Source of the DNA: Ruminococcus sp. UBA4275
GTDB taxonomy: Bacteria; Bacillota; Clostridia; Oscillospirales; Ruminococcaceae
DNA: 64,000 nucleotides
Assembly: GCA_002395085.1 (NCBI GenBank)
Contig: DGVV01000133.1
Span: forward strand, 5,751-69,750
Reading direction: 5' to 3'
Shown: positions 8,307 through 16,415 of the stretch, in pieces
Layout of the letters: each line of letters starts with the position of its first letter
Position numbering within the stretch: position 1 is the stretch's first letter
Notes under the pieces: model-generated
The model's input: only the letters and a program-made list of their open reading frames with translations
Told to the model about the DNA's origin: nothing
Databases searched by the model: none
Translations under genes and position numbers: made by a program

Positions 8307-9302
8307 TCAGGTTGTCTTCGGCAGGATCGAAATGCCGGTAAGCTGTGCAGCTTTCAGCGTGCTCTTGAGTGCAACACCGGCGACCAGCTCCACCTCACCC
8401 TTCTTCACCGCGCCGGGCTGCGTCAGATCCGGCATATAGCTGCTGATCAGACCGCCGCCGGACGGCGAAATGCCGTGAAAGCCGTCCAGACCGAGACAGA
8501 CCGCAAAGATATCCGTCTTGCCTGCTGCCGCGGATGTGGCAGCGGATGTCCCGACAACATCGACGGATTTCGTGCCGTTGTAATACTGGCCGGCATCGAG
8601 CAGCGCAATGCCGTTGTAGGTCTCGACCACTCTGCCGAAGTCATCCTTGCTGCGCTCATAGTAGCCTGCACGGCGCGCGCAGCTCCGGATGCGGTTGAGC
8701 ATCTTGCTGTTCATGAGCAGCATATCCGGCTTGCCGTCAATGCAGGTGAGGAACGCATCGAGTTCATCGAGGAACGCCTGATAGTTGCTTGCCACCTCCG
8801 CGGAGCTTGTCAGGCTGACCTCGCTCGTGATGACGCTGGAAGTGCCGCTCAGGAGCTTGCGCAGACCGTCAAATGTGCCCGTCACATAGCCCGCGCCGGA
8901 TGCAGCAGAGGTGCCGTTGATCGCGAGATTGTGGAACTGGTTTGCGGTTGCCTTGATCTTCTGCTCCGCCTGAAAGCTCAGCTCGTCAATCGCACCGCTG
9001 GTGTTCTGAATCACGCGGTCAATCTCGAAAGCACCGCCCATGATAATCGCGTTTGTGGTTTTCTTTTCGCGCTTCGCCTCATTCGCCGTGTACTCCGAAT
9101 TGATGGTGCGGACAGCGGCGGTGCCCGGCGTGCTGAGCTGCACGTAGCCGTAGGTCAGCGTAGAGCCGCCGGTGCCGGGAGAAATGCTGTCATCAAAGGT
9201 CAGACGGTCCAGCAGCAGCGAGCTGCGGCGGAAGGTATCAATGACCTGCTGATTGACCTTGTCAGCCATGCCGACCTTTGCTTCTGCCAGTGTGATTGCC
9301 AT
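8307..9302 (-). CDS. Major capsid protein
   Basis: A 331-residue protein (MAITLAEAKVGMADKVNQQV) of the HK97-fold capsid class in small Firmicute siphophages: N-terminal helix, TLTYGYVQLSTPGTA segment, EKKTTNAIIMGGAFEIDRV spine, and a C-terminal ending in KGEVELVAGVALKSTLKAAQ. It lies 6 bp downstream of the scaffold gene. The scaffold is a separate gene, so no N-terminal delta domain is expected here. Good ribosome site (AAGGATGAATC) upstream. Confidence 0.93.
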   Translation of the reverse strand: MAITLAEAKVGMADKVNQQVIDTFRRSSLLLDRLTFDDSISPGTGGSTLTYGYVQLSTPGTAAVRTINSEYTANEAKREKKTTNAIIMGGAFEIDRVIQNTSGAIDELSFQAEQKIKATANQFHNLAINGTSAASGAGYVTGTFDGLRKLLSGTSSVITSEVSLTSSAEVASNYQAFLDELDAFLTCIDGKPDMLLMNSKMLNRIRSCARRAGYYERSKDDFGRVVETYNGIALLDAGQYYNGTKSVDVVGTSAATSAAAGKTDIFAVCLGLDGFHGISPSGGGLISSYMPDLTQPGAVKKGEVELVAGVALKSTLKAAQLTGISILPKTT

Positions 9303-9308
9303 TCAGAT

Positions 9309-9920
9309 TCATCCTTTCTGTGTGCTGAATTTCTGAGCCAGTGCTTCCCGCAGCGAGCCGGGCTCAGTGCTGCCCGTCTGCGGTGTGTTCTTTGTCGGGA
9401 GCGTGATTGTCGGTGCAGGTGCTTTCGGTTCATCAGCGGCAAATGCAGCGGGATCCGCCTCCTTGTACTTCTTCATGAAGTCATCAAAGCCGAGGATCGT
9501 GTCGCCGTCCATTTTCATGCCGGTTTCGATCGCGCTGCGGATAAAATCATTCCGCGCGGCATTCGAGGTGAATTTCAGCTCGCCCGCCTTCGAGCGCACA
9601 GCAAACTCATACGCCTGCGCCGCGCGCTGTGCATCCCACGCCTGACTGTCTGCGGCGTATTTCGCCTGCAAATCGCTGAGCGCGGTCTGCGCCTCGGTAA
9701 GCTTGCCTGCATCCGCCTGCGCTGCGGTCAGCTTTTCCCGCATTGCGGTCAGGTCGGCATCGCGCTGCGTGATCTGCGCATTCAGGGCGGTGATCTGCTC
9801 GGTCAAACCGTCAGACTTTGCCTTTGCGCTGCCGATGTCCCGGCTGTTGATGTCGAGGATCGCGCTGATCTGCTCCTCGGTCGCTCCCCCGAAGATTCTG
9901 GATACATCTTCGCGTTTCAT
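9309..9920 (-). CDS. Phage capsid scaffold protein (GP20-type)
   Basis: A 203-residue protein (MKREDVSRIFGGATEEQISA). Residues about 28-95 form a coiled coil of alternating Q, A, L, D and K. A Pro-rich linker (PKAPAPTITLPTKNTPQ) and a short C-terminal helix (LREALAQKF) follow, the region that typically binds capsid protein. It should guide capsid assembly and then leave or be degraded. Immediately upstream of the capsid gene, the usual place. Confidence 0.88.
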   Translation of the reverse strand: MKREDVSRIFGGATEEQISAILDINSRDIGSAKAKSDGLTEQITALNAQITQRDADLTAMREKLTAAQADAGKLTEAQTALSDLQAKYAADSQAWDAQRAAQAYEFAVRSKAGELKFTSNAARNDFIRSAIETGMKMDGDTILGFDDFMKKYKEADPAAFAADEPKAPAPTITLPTKNTPQTGSTEPGSLREALAQKFSTQKG

Positions 9921-10001
9921 AGTGGTTACTCCTTTCGCGTTTCAGTTTGGTATCGCGGTTCTTTCCGCTCCGCTTGGTAGTTTCGCGTCATTCCGGACAT
10001 G

Positions 10002-10032
10002 AAAAAAGCACCGAAAAATGTATTTCGATGCT
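10002..10032 (-). terminator. Intrinsic terminator inside the late operon
   Basis: On the minus strand AGCATCGAAA pairs with TTTCGGTGCT (one G-T pair) around a 6-nt loop and is followed by six Ts. It separates the small genes at 10,076-10,782 from the scaffold-capsid cassette. I see no strong promoter between it and the scaffold ATG, so read-through or antitermination may be needed. Confidence 0.8.
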
Positions 10033-10075
10033 GATTCCCATATGTAATTTTGTGGTATTTGCAGATGAACTGCAC

Positions 10076-10252
10076 TTACGGTTTCAACTCGACGCTGAAC
10101 ACATGGTCGAAGTTGTAGATGCCGATCCACGCGCCTTTCAGCTTGACACTGATCGCCTTGCCGTCATAGCCGTAGTCATCCCATTCGCCTTCGCGGTAGG
10201 TGATCGTGTCACCGCTCTTGAAGGTGATCTCCAGTCTGGATGCGCTTTCCAT
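10076..10252 (-). CDS. Small phage protein, 58 residues, unknown function
   Basis: An open frame of 58 codons beginning MESASRLEITFKSGDTITYR and ending FDHVFSVELKP. AAGGAGG stands 6 nt before its ATG, as good as any in the window. The pattern of alternating short strands (LEITFKS, TITYRE, AISVKLKG) suggests a small all-beta fold. It lies between the 85-residue gene and the terminator at 10,002. No family recognised. Confidence 0.75.
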   Translation of the reverse strand: MESASRLEITFKSGDTITYREGEWDDYGYDGKAISVKLKGAWIGIYNFDHVFSVELKP

Positions 10253-10267
10253 GCTCTTTCCTCCTTT

Positions 10268-10525
10268 TTACAGCTCGATGTTCTCCAAAGCAGCACGCAG
10301 CTCCAGAACGTGCAGATACTCGCACATAATGCCCTGCTGCCGCTTCATGAGATCATCGCGGTAGTTCCCGCTTTCGCGTTCTTTGGCATCTGCTTCGCTG
10401 CAAATCGGTTTATGCGGTTCAATATGACGCGAAACATCCTGCCGCACATTGTAGGCTTTCAGCTTCTCGTAGCGCTCTTTGGTCTGCGCATACTCAGCTT
10501 TCAGCCGTTCTTTCCAGTCGTCCAT
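10268..10525 (-). CDS. Small helical phage protein (crAss001_48-related type)
   Basis: An 85-residue protein starting MDDWKERLKAEYAQTKERY. This opening is characteristic of a widespread small phage family, annotated elsewhere as crAss001_48-related, with unknown function. The ATG at 10,525 has AAAGGAGT upstream; the 37 extra residues upstream are Arg-rich and out of character. The sequence is almost entirely helical and charged. It lies between a terminator and the 58-residue gene. Confidence 0.78.
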   Translation of the reverse strand: MDDWKERLKAEYAQTKERYEKLKAYNVRQDVSRHIEPHKPICSEADAKERESGNYRDDLMKRQQGIMCEYLHVLELRAALENIEL

Positions 10526-10560
10526 GTGATAAACTCCTTTCGTTTTTTGAGGCATGAGAA

Positions 10561-10586
10561 AACCGCCTTGATTGCTCAGGGCGGTT
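10561..10586 (-). terminator. Hairpin terminator after the toxin-associated small gene
   Basis: On the minus strand AACCGCC pairs with GGCGGTT around a 12-nt loop, followed by TTCTC. It begins exactly at the end of the 63-residue gene. The T tract is short, so termination may be partial. Confidence 0.6.
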
Positions 10587-10776
10587 ATACTTCTTTGATT
10601 TCTTTGATATCGCTTTCGTCTAGCCATACGCCGCAATCAAGCGCTATCGCATCTTCGTTTGTGTCATTGTCTTTTGCGGCGGTAAATAAATTGACTTTTC
10701 CGGTATAAGTTTCTCCATAAGCATCGATTACAACAACTCGCTTGTGCCTGAATTGCGATAAATCCAATTTATTCAT
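10585..10776 (-). CDS. Small acidic protein, possible partner of the capsid toxin domain
   Basis: A 63-residue acidic protein, MNKLDLSQFRHKRVVVIDAY through ESDIKEIKEV. The VVVIDAYGETYTGKVNLF core looks like a small barrel of the Sm/SH3 type. I chose the third of three tandem ATGs because only it is properly spaced from AAAGGG. It overlaps the minor capsid gene that ends in a toxin-50-like domain and is relatively AT-rich like that domain. Small proteins of this kind often follow such capsid-toxin fusions, so an immunity role is possible, but this is inference. Confidence 0.65.
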   Translation of the reverse strand: MNKLDLSQFRHKRVVVIDAYGETYTGKVNLFTAAKDNDTNEDAIALDCGVWLDESDIKEIKEV

Positions 10777-12337
10777 CATCATCCACCCTTTCAGACGGTA
10801 CGATATGCGTTCTCTTTTTGGAATAATGAATCGTTGCTCTATTGGTTGTTCCTCTGTTTATCCCGTTCTCGTCAATATGGAAAGCAACGCCATCCGGTAT
10901 TTCGATTGTTTCTTTGACTTGGCCCTTTGCAGAAACGTAAATTATGCCTGCGAGATGTTTTAAGTCAACAATCTTTTGAATCTCGTCAAGCGGAATTACA
11001 AAATAGCTTTTAGTGCTTTCTGGATTGTATTCTTTAGTTCCGAATATATGCGGATTCTGCTTTTCCGGATTTAATTTCGTAGTGAGGGTTTTATCTGCTA
11101 ATCTGTCAGATAAATATTGTTTTCTACTTGATATTGTACCACTTCCGCCGCCGGAAGTCAATACCTTTTCGGAATCTTCCGGCACCTTCGCCCGTCTGAA
11201 TCCCTCGACGGTCATCCGCTCGCGCTTTTCCGCATTGCCGGAAGCCTTTGCGATCTCCGCATAGCGCCGCACCAGCGCGTTGATATTCCGCTGGCATGAT
11301 TGCCGCAGGGCATCGTCTCCCGCCGCTTGTGCGGCGACTGCTGTGTCCTTTTGACGGCGTATCTCGGTCTCGATCTCGCGCATCATCTGGCTTGCTTCGT
11401 AGAGCGTGCGGTGCTTGCCGTTGATGACGCAGCCCTTCCGGTTTTCGTCGATGAACTCCTGAAGCTGTCGCTTCGTCCACTTGCGTACCGACCACTTTGT
11501 CGAGAAGCTCATCGGCGTATGCCGGCAGTTCCATTCCCCGATCGGGCGGCGGAATCCAGCAAAGCGATTGCCGTCGGTGTCGGTGAAACTGAGCCCTGAC
11601 TGCATCCGCTGAAACTCTGCGAGCAGGAACACATGACCCTGTACCGGCTCGTGATCCGGTGCGGACATCGCGTGTGCGCTCAGCTCGATTGCGTCGTATC
11701 CGAGCTCCTCGCCGATCATGATGCTCGCGTTCTTGTTGATCTGGTTCACGCCGTCCACGATATTCTGCCGGACTGCCGTGTCCAGTCTGCGGTGATAGCC
11801 GCTCTCGTAATGCACCTGCATTCCGGCGCTGCCGAGCTGCCGGAGTGTGTCCCGCATCGCTTCGGTGTATGAAGCAACGCCGGTCGATGCTGCGAGAATC
11901 GCGCTGTCGATCGCCCCGATGTAGGTCTGCCGCATCGTAACGGCGGTCGTGTTTGAGAGATTGGCGAGCGATCCGGCAGTCTGCCGGTAAACAGCCTGCA
12001 CATACCGTTCAATGCGCTGCCGCTGCGCATCTTTCAGCGGATATTTTGCGAGATACCGCCCGAAGCGGGGATCGGTGAAAGTCTCATTCATCGCACGCAG
12101 AAAGATCTTTTGCAGCGTGCGGTTATTGACTGCCGTGATCCGCCGCAGCCGTTCTGTGATCTCACCGATATCTGCATTCATCTCCGCCATTGCGACAAGC
12201 CGGTTTATGCTGCCCTGACTGAGCTCGCCGATCTTCCGGATCTGCATTGCGATCTTCCGGATATACAGCAGATTGACGGACTGAAGCTGCTGCATCATCT
12301 GCGTGATTGCCTTTTCGAGTGCATTGCCTTCGGGCAT
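10769..12337 (-). CDS. Phage minor capsid protein with C-terminal toxin-50-like domain
   Basis: A 522-residue protein with two parts. Residues about 1-350 match the phage minor capsid 2 family: long helices, then the EWNCRHTPMSF motif typical of SPP1 gp7 / Mu gpF-like proteins. After a Gly/Ser-rich linker (TSGGGSGTISS, near 390-400) the last 100 residues carry KQNPHIFGTKEYN and end IHYSKKRTHIVPS, the hallmarks of polymorphic toxin type 50 (an RNase-like fold). The C-terminal coding part is visibly more AT-rich than the capsid part, suggesting separate origin. Such proteins are packaged in the head and may be delivered with the DNA. Nuclease activity is inferred from family resemblance only. 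Confidence 0.85.
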   Translation of the reverse strand: MPEGNALEKAITQMMQQLQSVNLLYIRKIAMQIRKIGELSQGSINRLVAMAEMNADIGEITERLRRITAVNNRTLQKIFLRAMNETFTDPRFGRYLAKYPLKDAQRQRIERYVQAVYRQTAGSLANLSNTTAVTMRQTYIGAIDSAILAASTGVASYTEAMRDTLRQLGSAGMQVHYESGYHRRLDTAVRQNIVDGVNQINKNASIMIGEELGYDAIELSAHAMSAPDHEPVQGHVFLLAEFQRMQSGLSFTDTDGNRFAGFRRPIGEWNCRHTPMSFSTKWSVRKWTKRQLQEFIDENRKGCVINGKHRTLYEASQMMREIETEIRRQKDTAVAAQAAGDDALRQSCQRNINALVRRYAEIAKASGNAEKRERMTVEGFRRAKVPEDSEKVLTSGGGSGTISSRKQYLSDRLADKTLTTKLNPEKQNPHIFGTKEYNPESTKSYFVIPLDEIQKIVDLKHLAGIIYVSAKGQVKETIEIPDGVAFHIDENGINRGTTNRATIHYSKKRTHIVPSERVDDDE

Positions 12338-12348
12338 CGGCGTTCACC

Positions 12349-13818
12349 TCACATCAGAAGTGCATCCGCCGGCATCATGCTCTGCACCTGCTCCGCTGCG
12401 ATCTGCTGCACAGCAGCTTCTGCCTGCGCCTGCGTTTCACCGAGATACCACTGCCGCAGCTCCGCTTTGCTCATCGCACCGGCATTCACCAGAGAGAGCC
12501 GCTCATTGAGCTGCTGGTTTGTATCCGTGATGACGCTGTCGTCCCACTCAAACGAGACATCGTATTCGCCCTGCGGTGCGAGGTTCAGCGCGGTCGTGTA
12601 AATGTCCGCCGCATAGATCACATCGCGGAGGCACTGCTCCAGACTCTCCTGATTGGATCGGATCGTCTCATAGGTGCGCTGCCGCAGCATCATGATCTGT
12701 GTCGCGGTCATCGCCTGTGTGTTCGGGTCGGAGAGCGTGCCGCGGGCAATGCCGCAGAGATCTTCAATGCGGCAGAGGATGTTATTCAGACCGTTTATCA
12801 GCGAGACATCACGGATCGGCGGATCGTAGACACTGTAGGTTTTCTCCGTGCCGAGATCAACCGCACGGAACAGCCGCTTTTTCAGCTTCGGCATCTCATA
12901 GACATTGCCGGATGTATCACGCTCTGCTTTCGGGATGAGTGCCGACGGATCAACGTCAATCGCTGTCTCCTTTGCCTCGTATTCCCACATCAGACGCGAA
13001 TACTGTTCATCGGCATCGCGGATGCAGTCCGCCGCCTTCGCAAACACCGAGGAGCCGAGCACCGCATCCGGATCTGCCGTATTCGCCGCCGCAACGCGGT
13101 ACCACCCCAGCAGCAGCCGCCCGCCCGTATTGTGAATGATCTGCTCCGGCGCGAGCGCCGCCCACGCATCGACTGCCGTGAGCGGGCATTCCGTGCCGAG
13201 CGTATCCGGAGACTGTGACCGGAAGCAGCGCTGCGTGATGATGACATCTTCTCCGCTGACCGTGTGCCGTTCAAGCCGCGTAAAAAACGTTTTGCCTTTC
13301 TGCACCTGATCGCGGAAGAGCACGTCAGTCATGCGGCTGTCTCCGTCAAATGCGGCAGGGTAAACGCACCAGTCCGGCGAGAAATCAAAATAGATCTGAC
13401 CGTTCACCGGATACGGTTTGACAACCATTCCGCCCGCAGCCATGCCGTATTCAAGCCGCTCGCGCAGCGTATTGCCGGTGCAGCGCCTGAACTGCTGTGC
13501 GAGGAATTCTGCGCGGGGATTTGTCTGCGGCTCTCCTGCTTTGTTCTGCGGTGCGCCGGTGATGTTCCACTTCATCTCCATTGTCACCTGCCGCGAAAGC
13601 TCTGCACAGATCAGCGCCGCAAGATTCAGATTCTTCATGCCGTCCGCCGCAAGCCACGGCGCTTTGCCCAGATACATCTGCGCCCAGAGATCCAGTGCGG
13701 CGGTCATATCTGCGGAGACAGGCGACTCAAAACCGCCCGCCTGCTCAATCTGCTTATACGGAATCAATTTGTGAATCGCCTCCCAGATCAACTGTTTCAA
13801 AAACGGAAATCGTTTCAT
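12349..13818 (-). CDS. Phage portal protein (SPP1 gp6-like)
   Basis: A 489-residue portal protein of the SPP1 gp6 type, the 12-mer through which DNA is packaged and ejected. Recognisable segments are YFDFSPDWCVYPAAFD in the clip or wing region, the helical segment near SRLMWEYEAKETAIDVD, and a C-terminal crown. I chose the ATG at 13,818 (MKRFPFLKQLIWEA), which has GAGGTG upstream, over a GTG 12 nt earlier that overlaps the terminase stop. Order terminase-portal-minor capsid is standard. Confidence 0.93.
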   Translation of the reverse strand: MKRFPFLKQLIWEAIHKLIPYKQIEQAGGFESPVSADMTAALDLWAQMYLGKAPWLAADGMKNLNLAALICAELSRQVTMEMKWNITGAPQNKAGEPQTNPRAEFLAQQFRRCTGNTLRERLEYGMAAGGMVVKPYPVNGQIYFDFSPDWCVYPAAFDGDSRMTDVLFRDQVQKGKTFFTRLERHTVSGEDVIITQRCFRSQSPDTLGTECPLTAVDAWAALAPEQIIHNTGGRLLLGWYRVAAANTADPDAVLGSSVFAKAADCIRDADEQYSRLMWEYEAKETAIDVDPSALIPKAERDTSGNVYEMPKLKKRLFRAVDLGTEKTYSVYDPPIRDVSLINGLNNILCRIEDLCGIARGTLSDPNTQAMTATQIMMLRQRTYETIRSNQESLEQCLRDVIYAADIYTTALNLAPQGEYDVSFEWDDSVITDTNQQLNERLSLVNAGAMSKAELRQWYLGETQAQAEAAVQQIAAEQVQSMMPADALLM

Positions 13819-13826
13819 GCTGCACC

Positions 13827-15401
13827 TCACTGTCCGCGGCGTTTCCAGATGCGGTTCGTCGCATAACGCACCGCGTCGATGCAGTGATCGCCGCCGTCCG
13901 GATAGCCGCTGATGACATTGCCGTCCTTGTCGCGCTCATACTCATAATGCGTGAATTCCCGTGCTGCGACGGGGCAGCGCTGTGGGTCAATCACAATCTT
14001 CACGAGCGATTGCAGCCACTTGTAGGAATACCGGCGGGATTCAGGTCCCTTCTCTGCCGCTCTGGCGTTGATGCCGTAAGAACGGTAATCGCTGACGGAT
14101 TTTTCCTCGGCGCTGTCGCAGGTGACGACATCCGCTGCGGTAATGCCGAGTGAGATCAGATGCTCTGCCGTTTCGCGGTTTGATTTCTTATTGCAGGTGA
14201 ACTCCTGCCAGATATAGAGCGTCATTCTTGCTGCATCATAATGCACGCGCACAAACGCAAACGGGTCAGGATACCAGCCCCAGTCCACACCGCTGAGAAT
14301 GTTGTCAAACTGTGCAAGCTCACCGTCCGTGATCGGGCGAAGATCCAGATTGTCAAAGACATTGCCGCCGCTGCCGTTTGCCTCGCCGAGATACTCATTC
14401 GCATAGGCGCGCGGATTCTTCGCTTTCAGCTCCTCTGCAAGATCAAGGAACGGCTTGCCGAGCCACTTCTTCGGCACGGTCAGATAATCGGAGCGCGTGA
14501 CAAGGCGGCTCTCCGGCGGATTCAGCACATAGTCATTCGCCCAGTTGCCTGCGGACTTCGGCGGGTTGAACGAGCAGAAGACGATTGCTTCCTCGCCGCC
14601 GCGGATCACAGACTGCTTCATGCTGCGCAGCTCTGATTCGCCTGCAAACTGATCCATTTCCTCCAGCCACATGATGCCGATATAACCGCTCTTCGGCGTG
14701 ATCGACTTCATTTTATCCGGCTTGTCCGCGCCGCGGAAGTAAATCTTCTGCCCGGTCGATTTGCGCGTAATCTCCATCGGAGAGACCGTGCATTCAAAGT
14801 CGGCATCCAGCGAGAGCGCGGAGATTGCCCAGCAGATCTTTGCATAGCAGGAATCGCGCAGTGTGTTTCCGACCTTGCGGATTGCGACCGCGTGCATATC
14901 ATCATGCCGCATCAGAATGTCGATGATCTCCAGCGCAACGAACGAGGACTTCGTACTGCCGCGCCCGCCGGGGAAATCATACTCCGTGTGACCGCCCTCC
15001 GCAATGTCCAGCAGAACCGGCTGAAACGCCGGTGCGATCAGCGCCGCAGGAATGCCGTGATACACTGCGGTATTGACTGTTTCCGGCTGCCCTGCAAACA
15101 TTCCCAGATGCCTTCCGAGCAGCTCCAGCGCTTTCATTTTGTCGCTGCCTTTGAGCTCGGTCTCCGCCATTGCGACGGCATTCAGCTCACGGAGAACATC
15201 CGCTGCGGTGATACCGGTTCGCTCAGACTGTGCGCCGCGCAGCTCTGCGATATACTGCTGAATGTTAAGTTTTGATAAGTTCTGCGCTGCGATCACCCGT
15301 GCATTTTTCTCTGCATAACCGGCTCTGACCGCAGCCTGTGCCGCGTTCAGGTCTATGAGGTACTCCTCACAGAACCTTTTCTGCTTTTCTGTAAGTTTCA
15401 C
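13827..15401 (-). CDS. Fused terminase: small-subunit domain + large subunit
   Basis: One uninterrupted frame of 524 codons holds both terminase subunits. Residues about 1-105 match the Terminase_2 small-subunit family (LTEKQKRFCEEYLIDLNAAQ, then VRAGYAEKNARVIAAQNL), the DNA-recognition part. From about residue 120 it is a large subunit: a P-loop-like GGRGSTKSS near 145, a Walker B-like MWLEEMD near 243, and RNase H-like nuclease acidic positions in GVDWGW (about 370) and DHCIDAVR (about 505). The GTG at 15,401 has GGGGTG upstream. The subunits are normally separate genes. It should recognise, cut and pump phage DNA into the head through the portal encoded next. Confidence 0.9.
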   Translation of the reverse strand: MKLTEKQKRFCEEYLIDLNAAQAAVRAGYAEKNARVIAAQNLSKLNIQQYIAELRGAQSERTGITAADVLRELNAVAMAETELKGSDKMKALELLGRHLGMFAGQPETVNTAVYHGIPAALIAPAFQPVLLDIAEGGHTEYDFPGGRGSTKSSFVALEIIDILMRHDDMHAVAIRKVGNTLRDSCYAKICWAISALSLDADFECTVSPMEITRKSTGQKIYFRGADKPDKMKSITPKSGYIGIMWLEEMDQFAGESELRSMKQSVIRGGEEAIVFCSFNPPKSAGNWANDYVLNPPESRLVTRSDYLTVPKKWLGKPFLDLAEELKAKNPRAYANEYLGEANGSGGNVFDNLDLRPITDGELAQFDNILSGVDWGWYPDPFAFVRVHYDAARMTLYIWQEFTCNKKSNRETAEHLISLGITAADVVTCDSAEEKSVSDYRSYGINARAAEKGPESRRYSYKWLQSLVKIVIDPQRCPVAAREFTHYEYERDKDGNVISGYPDGGDHCIDAVRYATNRIWKRRGQ

Positions 15402-15480
15402 TCGATCACCCCGCAAACAAACAGCGCCCGGCGGGAGAAGTGACCGGACGCTTATGAATCTGACAGAGCACGGAAAAAGA

Positions 15481-15494
15481 GACGGCGCGCCGTC
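15481..15494 (-). terminator. GC palindrome followed by T tract in the late leader
   Basis: A perfect 14-bp palindrome (GACGGCGCGCCGTC) can fold as a 5-6 bp stem with a CGCG loop. On the minus strand it is followed by TCTTTTT. It lies between the late promoter (15,535-15,564) and the terminase start, so it could be a leader terminator subject to antitermination. Confidence 0.5.
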
Positions 15495-15534
15495 CGGAAA
15501 AAGCTGTATTGCCCTGTCGCTTTTTCACAAGTAC

Positions 15535-15564
15535 AGTATAGCACGGTTTGAACATGGCTTTCAA
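15535..15564 (-). promoter_or_regulatory. Putative late promoter upstream of the terminase
   Basis: On the minus strand TTGAAA (15,559-15,564) and TATACT (15,535-15,540) are separated by 18 bp. Predicted transcription starts near 15,528 and would read the head and tail genes. The -35 box overlaps the last codons of the RinA-like regulator gene. Confidence 0.68.
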
Positions 15565-15971
15565 TGGTCAATTTGATTCTGCACTGCAATCAATGCTCTG
15601 CCGTGCAGACGCAGCAGCCAACGGTAATCAAGATGCAGGGAAACAGCGATCTGCTCCCACTTTTCGCCAAGAATGTATCTGTGATAGAGAATCATGCGCA
15701 GCCGCTCATCTTCCACAGCATTGATCGTCTGTTCAATCTCCCGCTCTGTTGCAAACAGCTGCTCAATCTCCGTGCGCACCTTATTCTCGGCGTCAATGAT
15801 TTGTGCAACTGCTGAGCCGAGCTTGTCACCAGTCTGATGACTTCCGCCGCTGCCGCTGTAATTCGGTGTAATGCGCTCTGCAATCGCCCGAAGCTCTGCA
15901 AGGTGGTCGCTGATCGCTCTGATGCGCCGCATCGCCGTGCCGTACTGCTGCAAGTATTCTTTCGTGGTCAT
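15561..15971 (-). CDS. Phage late transcription regulator (RinA / DUF1492 sigma-like)
   Basis: A 136-residue protein (MTTKEYLQQYGTAMRRIRAI). The N-terminal half is a helical, coiled-coil region. The C-terminal half has a sigma-70 region 4-like helix-turn-helix: RMILYHRYILGEKWEQIAVS followed by the recognition-helix region LHLDYRWLLRLHGRAL. This is the ArpU/RinA/DUF1492 design of activators that switch on phage late genes. It sits just before the late promoter and terminase. The start overlaps the RusA gene by 4 bp. Confidence 0.85.
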   Translation of the reverse strand: MTTKEYLQQYGTAMRRIRAISDHLAELRAIAERITPNYSGSGGSHQTGDKLGSAVAQIIDAENKVRTEIEQLFATEREIEQTINAVEDERLRMILYHRYILGEKWEQIAVSLHLDYRWLLRLHGRALIAVQNQIDH

Positions 15972-16384
15972 GTCTGCACCTCCAATTCCTCAATGTGAAT
16001 CCAGATCCCCGGAATCTCCGCCCAGAACTTTTCACAGATCTCGGACGCAACAAGCGCATCATCCTTCCAGAAGCCGCAGCACGTCATGCAGTCTTTGAGC
16101 AGTTTTTCCAGATTGTCGGTGTCGGGCTTTGTCGTGCGGTATTCACCGTCCCGATGCTTTCCGCGCGGGAAGCACCATTTCACGATCAGCCGCACGCCGC
16201 TTTTGTAAGGCTCGGCGGGACGGTGCTGCCAGAGATGCGCAGTCAGCTTTTTCTTTGCCTCCCTGACCGCATCGGTGTCATGCAGAAACGCCTTGCCGGT
16301 TTTCCTGTTTTTGCCGATGTCCTTTTCCTGTGCTGTCACCGTCGGCGGGATCATCGGCATAAAAAACTGTGTCAATCTCATCAT
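15968..16384 (-). CDS. rusA: RusA-family Holliday junction resolvase
   Basis: A 138-residue protein that should cut branched DNA during phage replication before packaging. The motif KPDTDNLEKLLKDCM contains the acidic and lysine residues (D, D, K) of RusA active sites. The following WKDDALV has the second conserved acidic pair. The ATG at 16,384 (MMRLTQFFMPMIPPTVTAQ) has AAAGGATG upstream. It is encoded at the junction of the replication and packaging modules, where RusA genes usually lie. Confidence 0.9.
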   Translation of the reverse strand: MMRLTQFFMPMIPPTVTAQEKDIGKNRKTGKAFLHDTDAVREAKKKLTAHLWQHRPAEPYKSGVRLIVKWCFPRGKHRDGEYRTTKPDTDNLEKLLKDCMTCCGFWKDDALVASEICEKFWAEIPGIWIHIEELEVQT

Positions 16385-16415
16385 CCTTTCGCGCGCCTTG
16401 TGAATTGAAAGGTAC

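Noticed and set aside
9701..9760. Repeated short GC-rich words that look like a CRISPR array
   Set aside because: They are codon-level repetition (Ala/Gln-rich coding) without uniform spacers. No CRISPR array was seen anywhere in the window.
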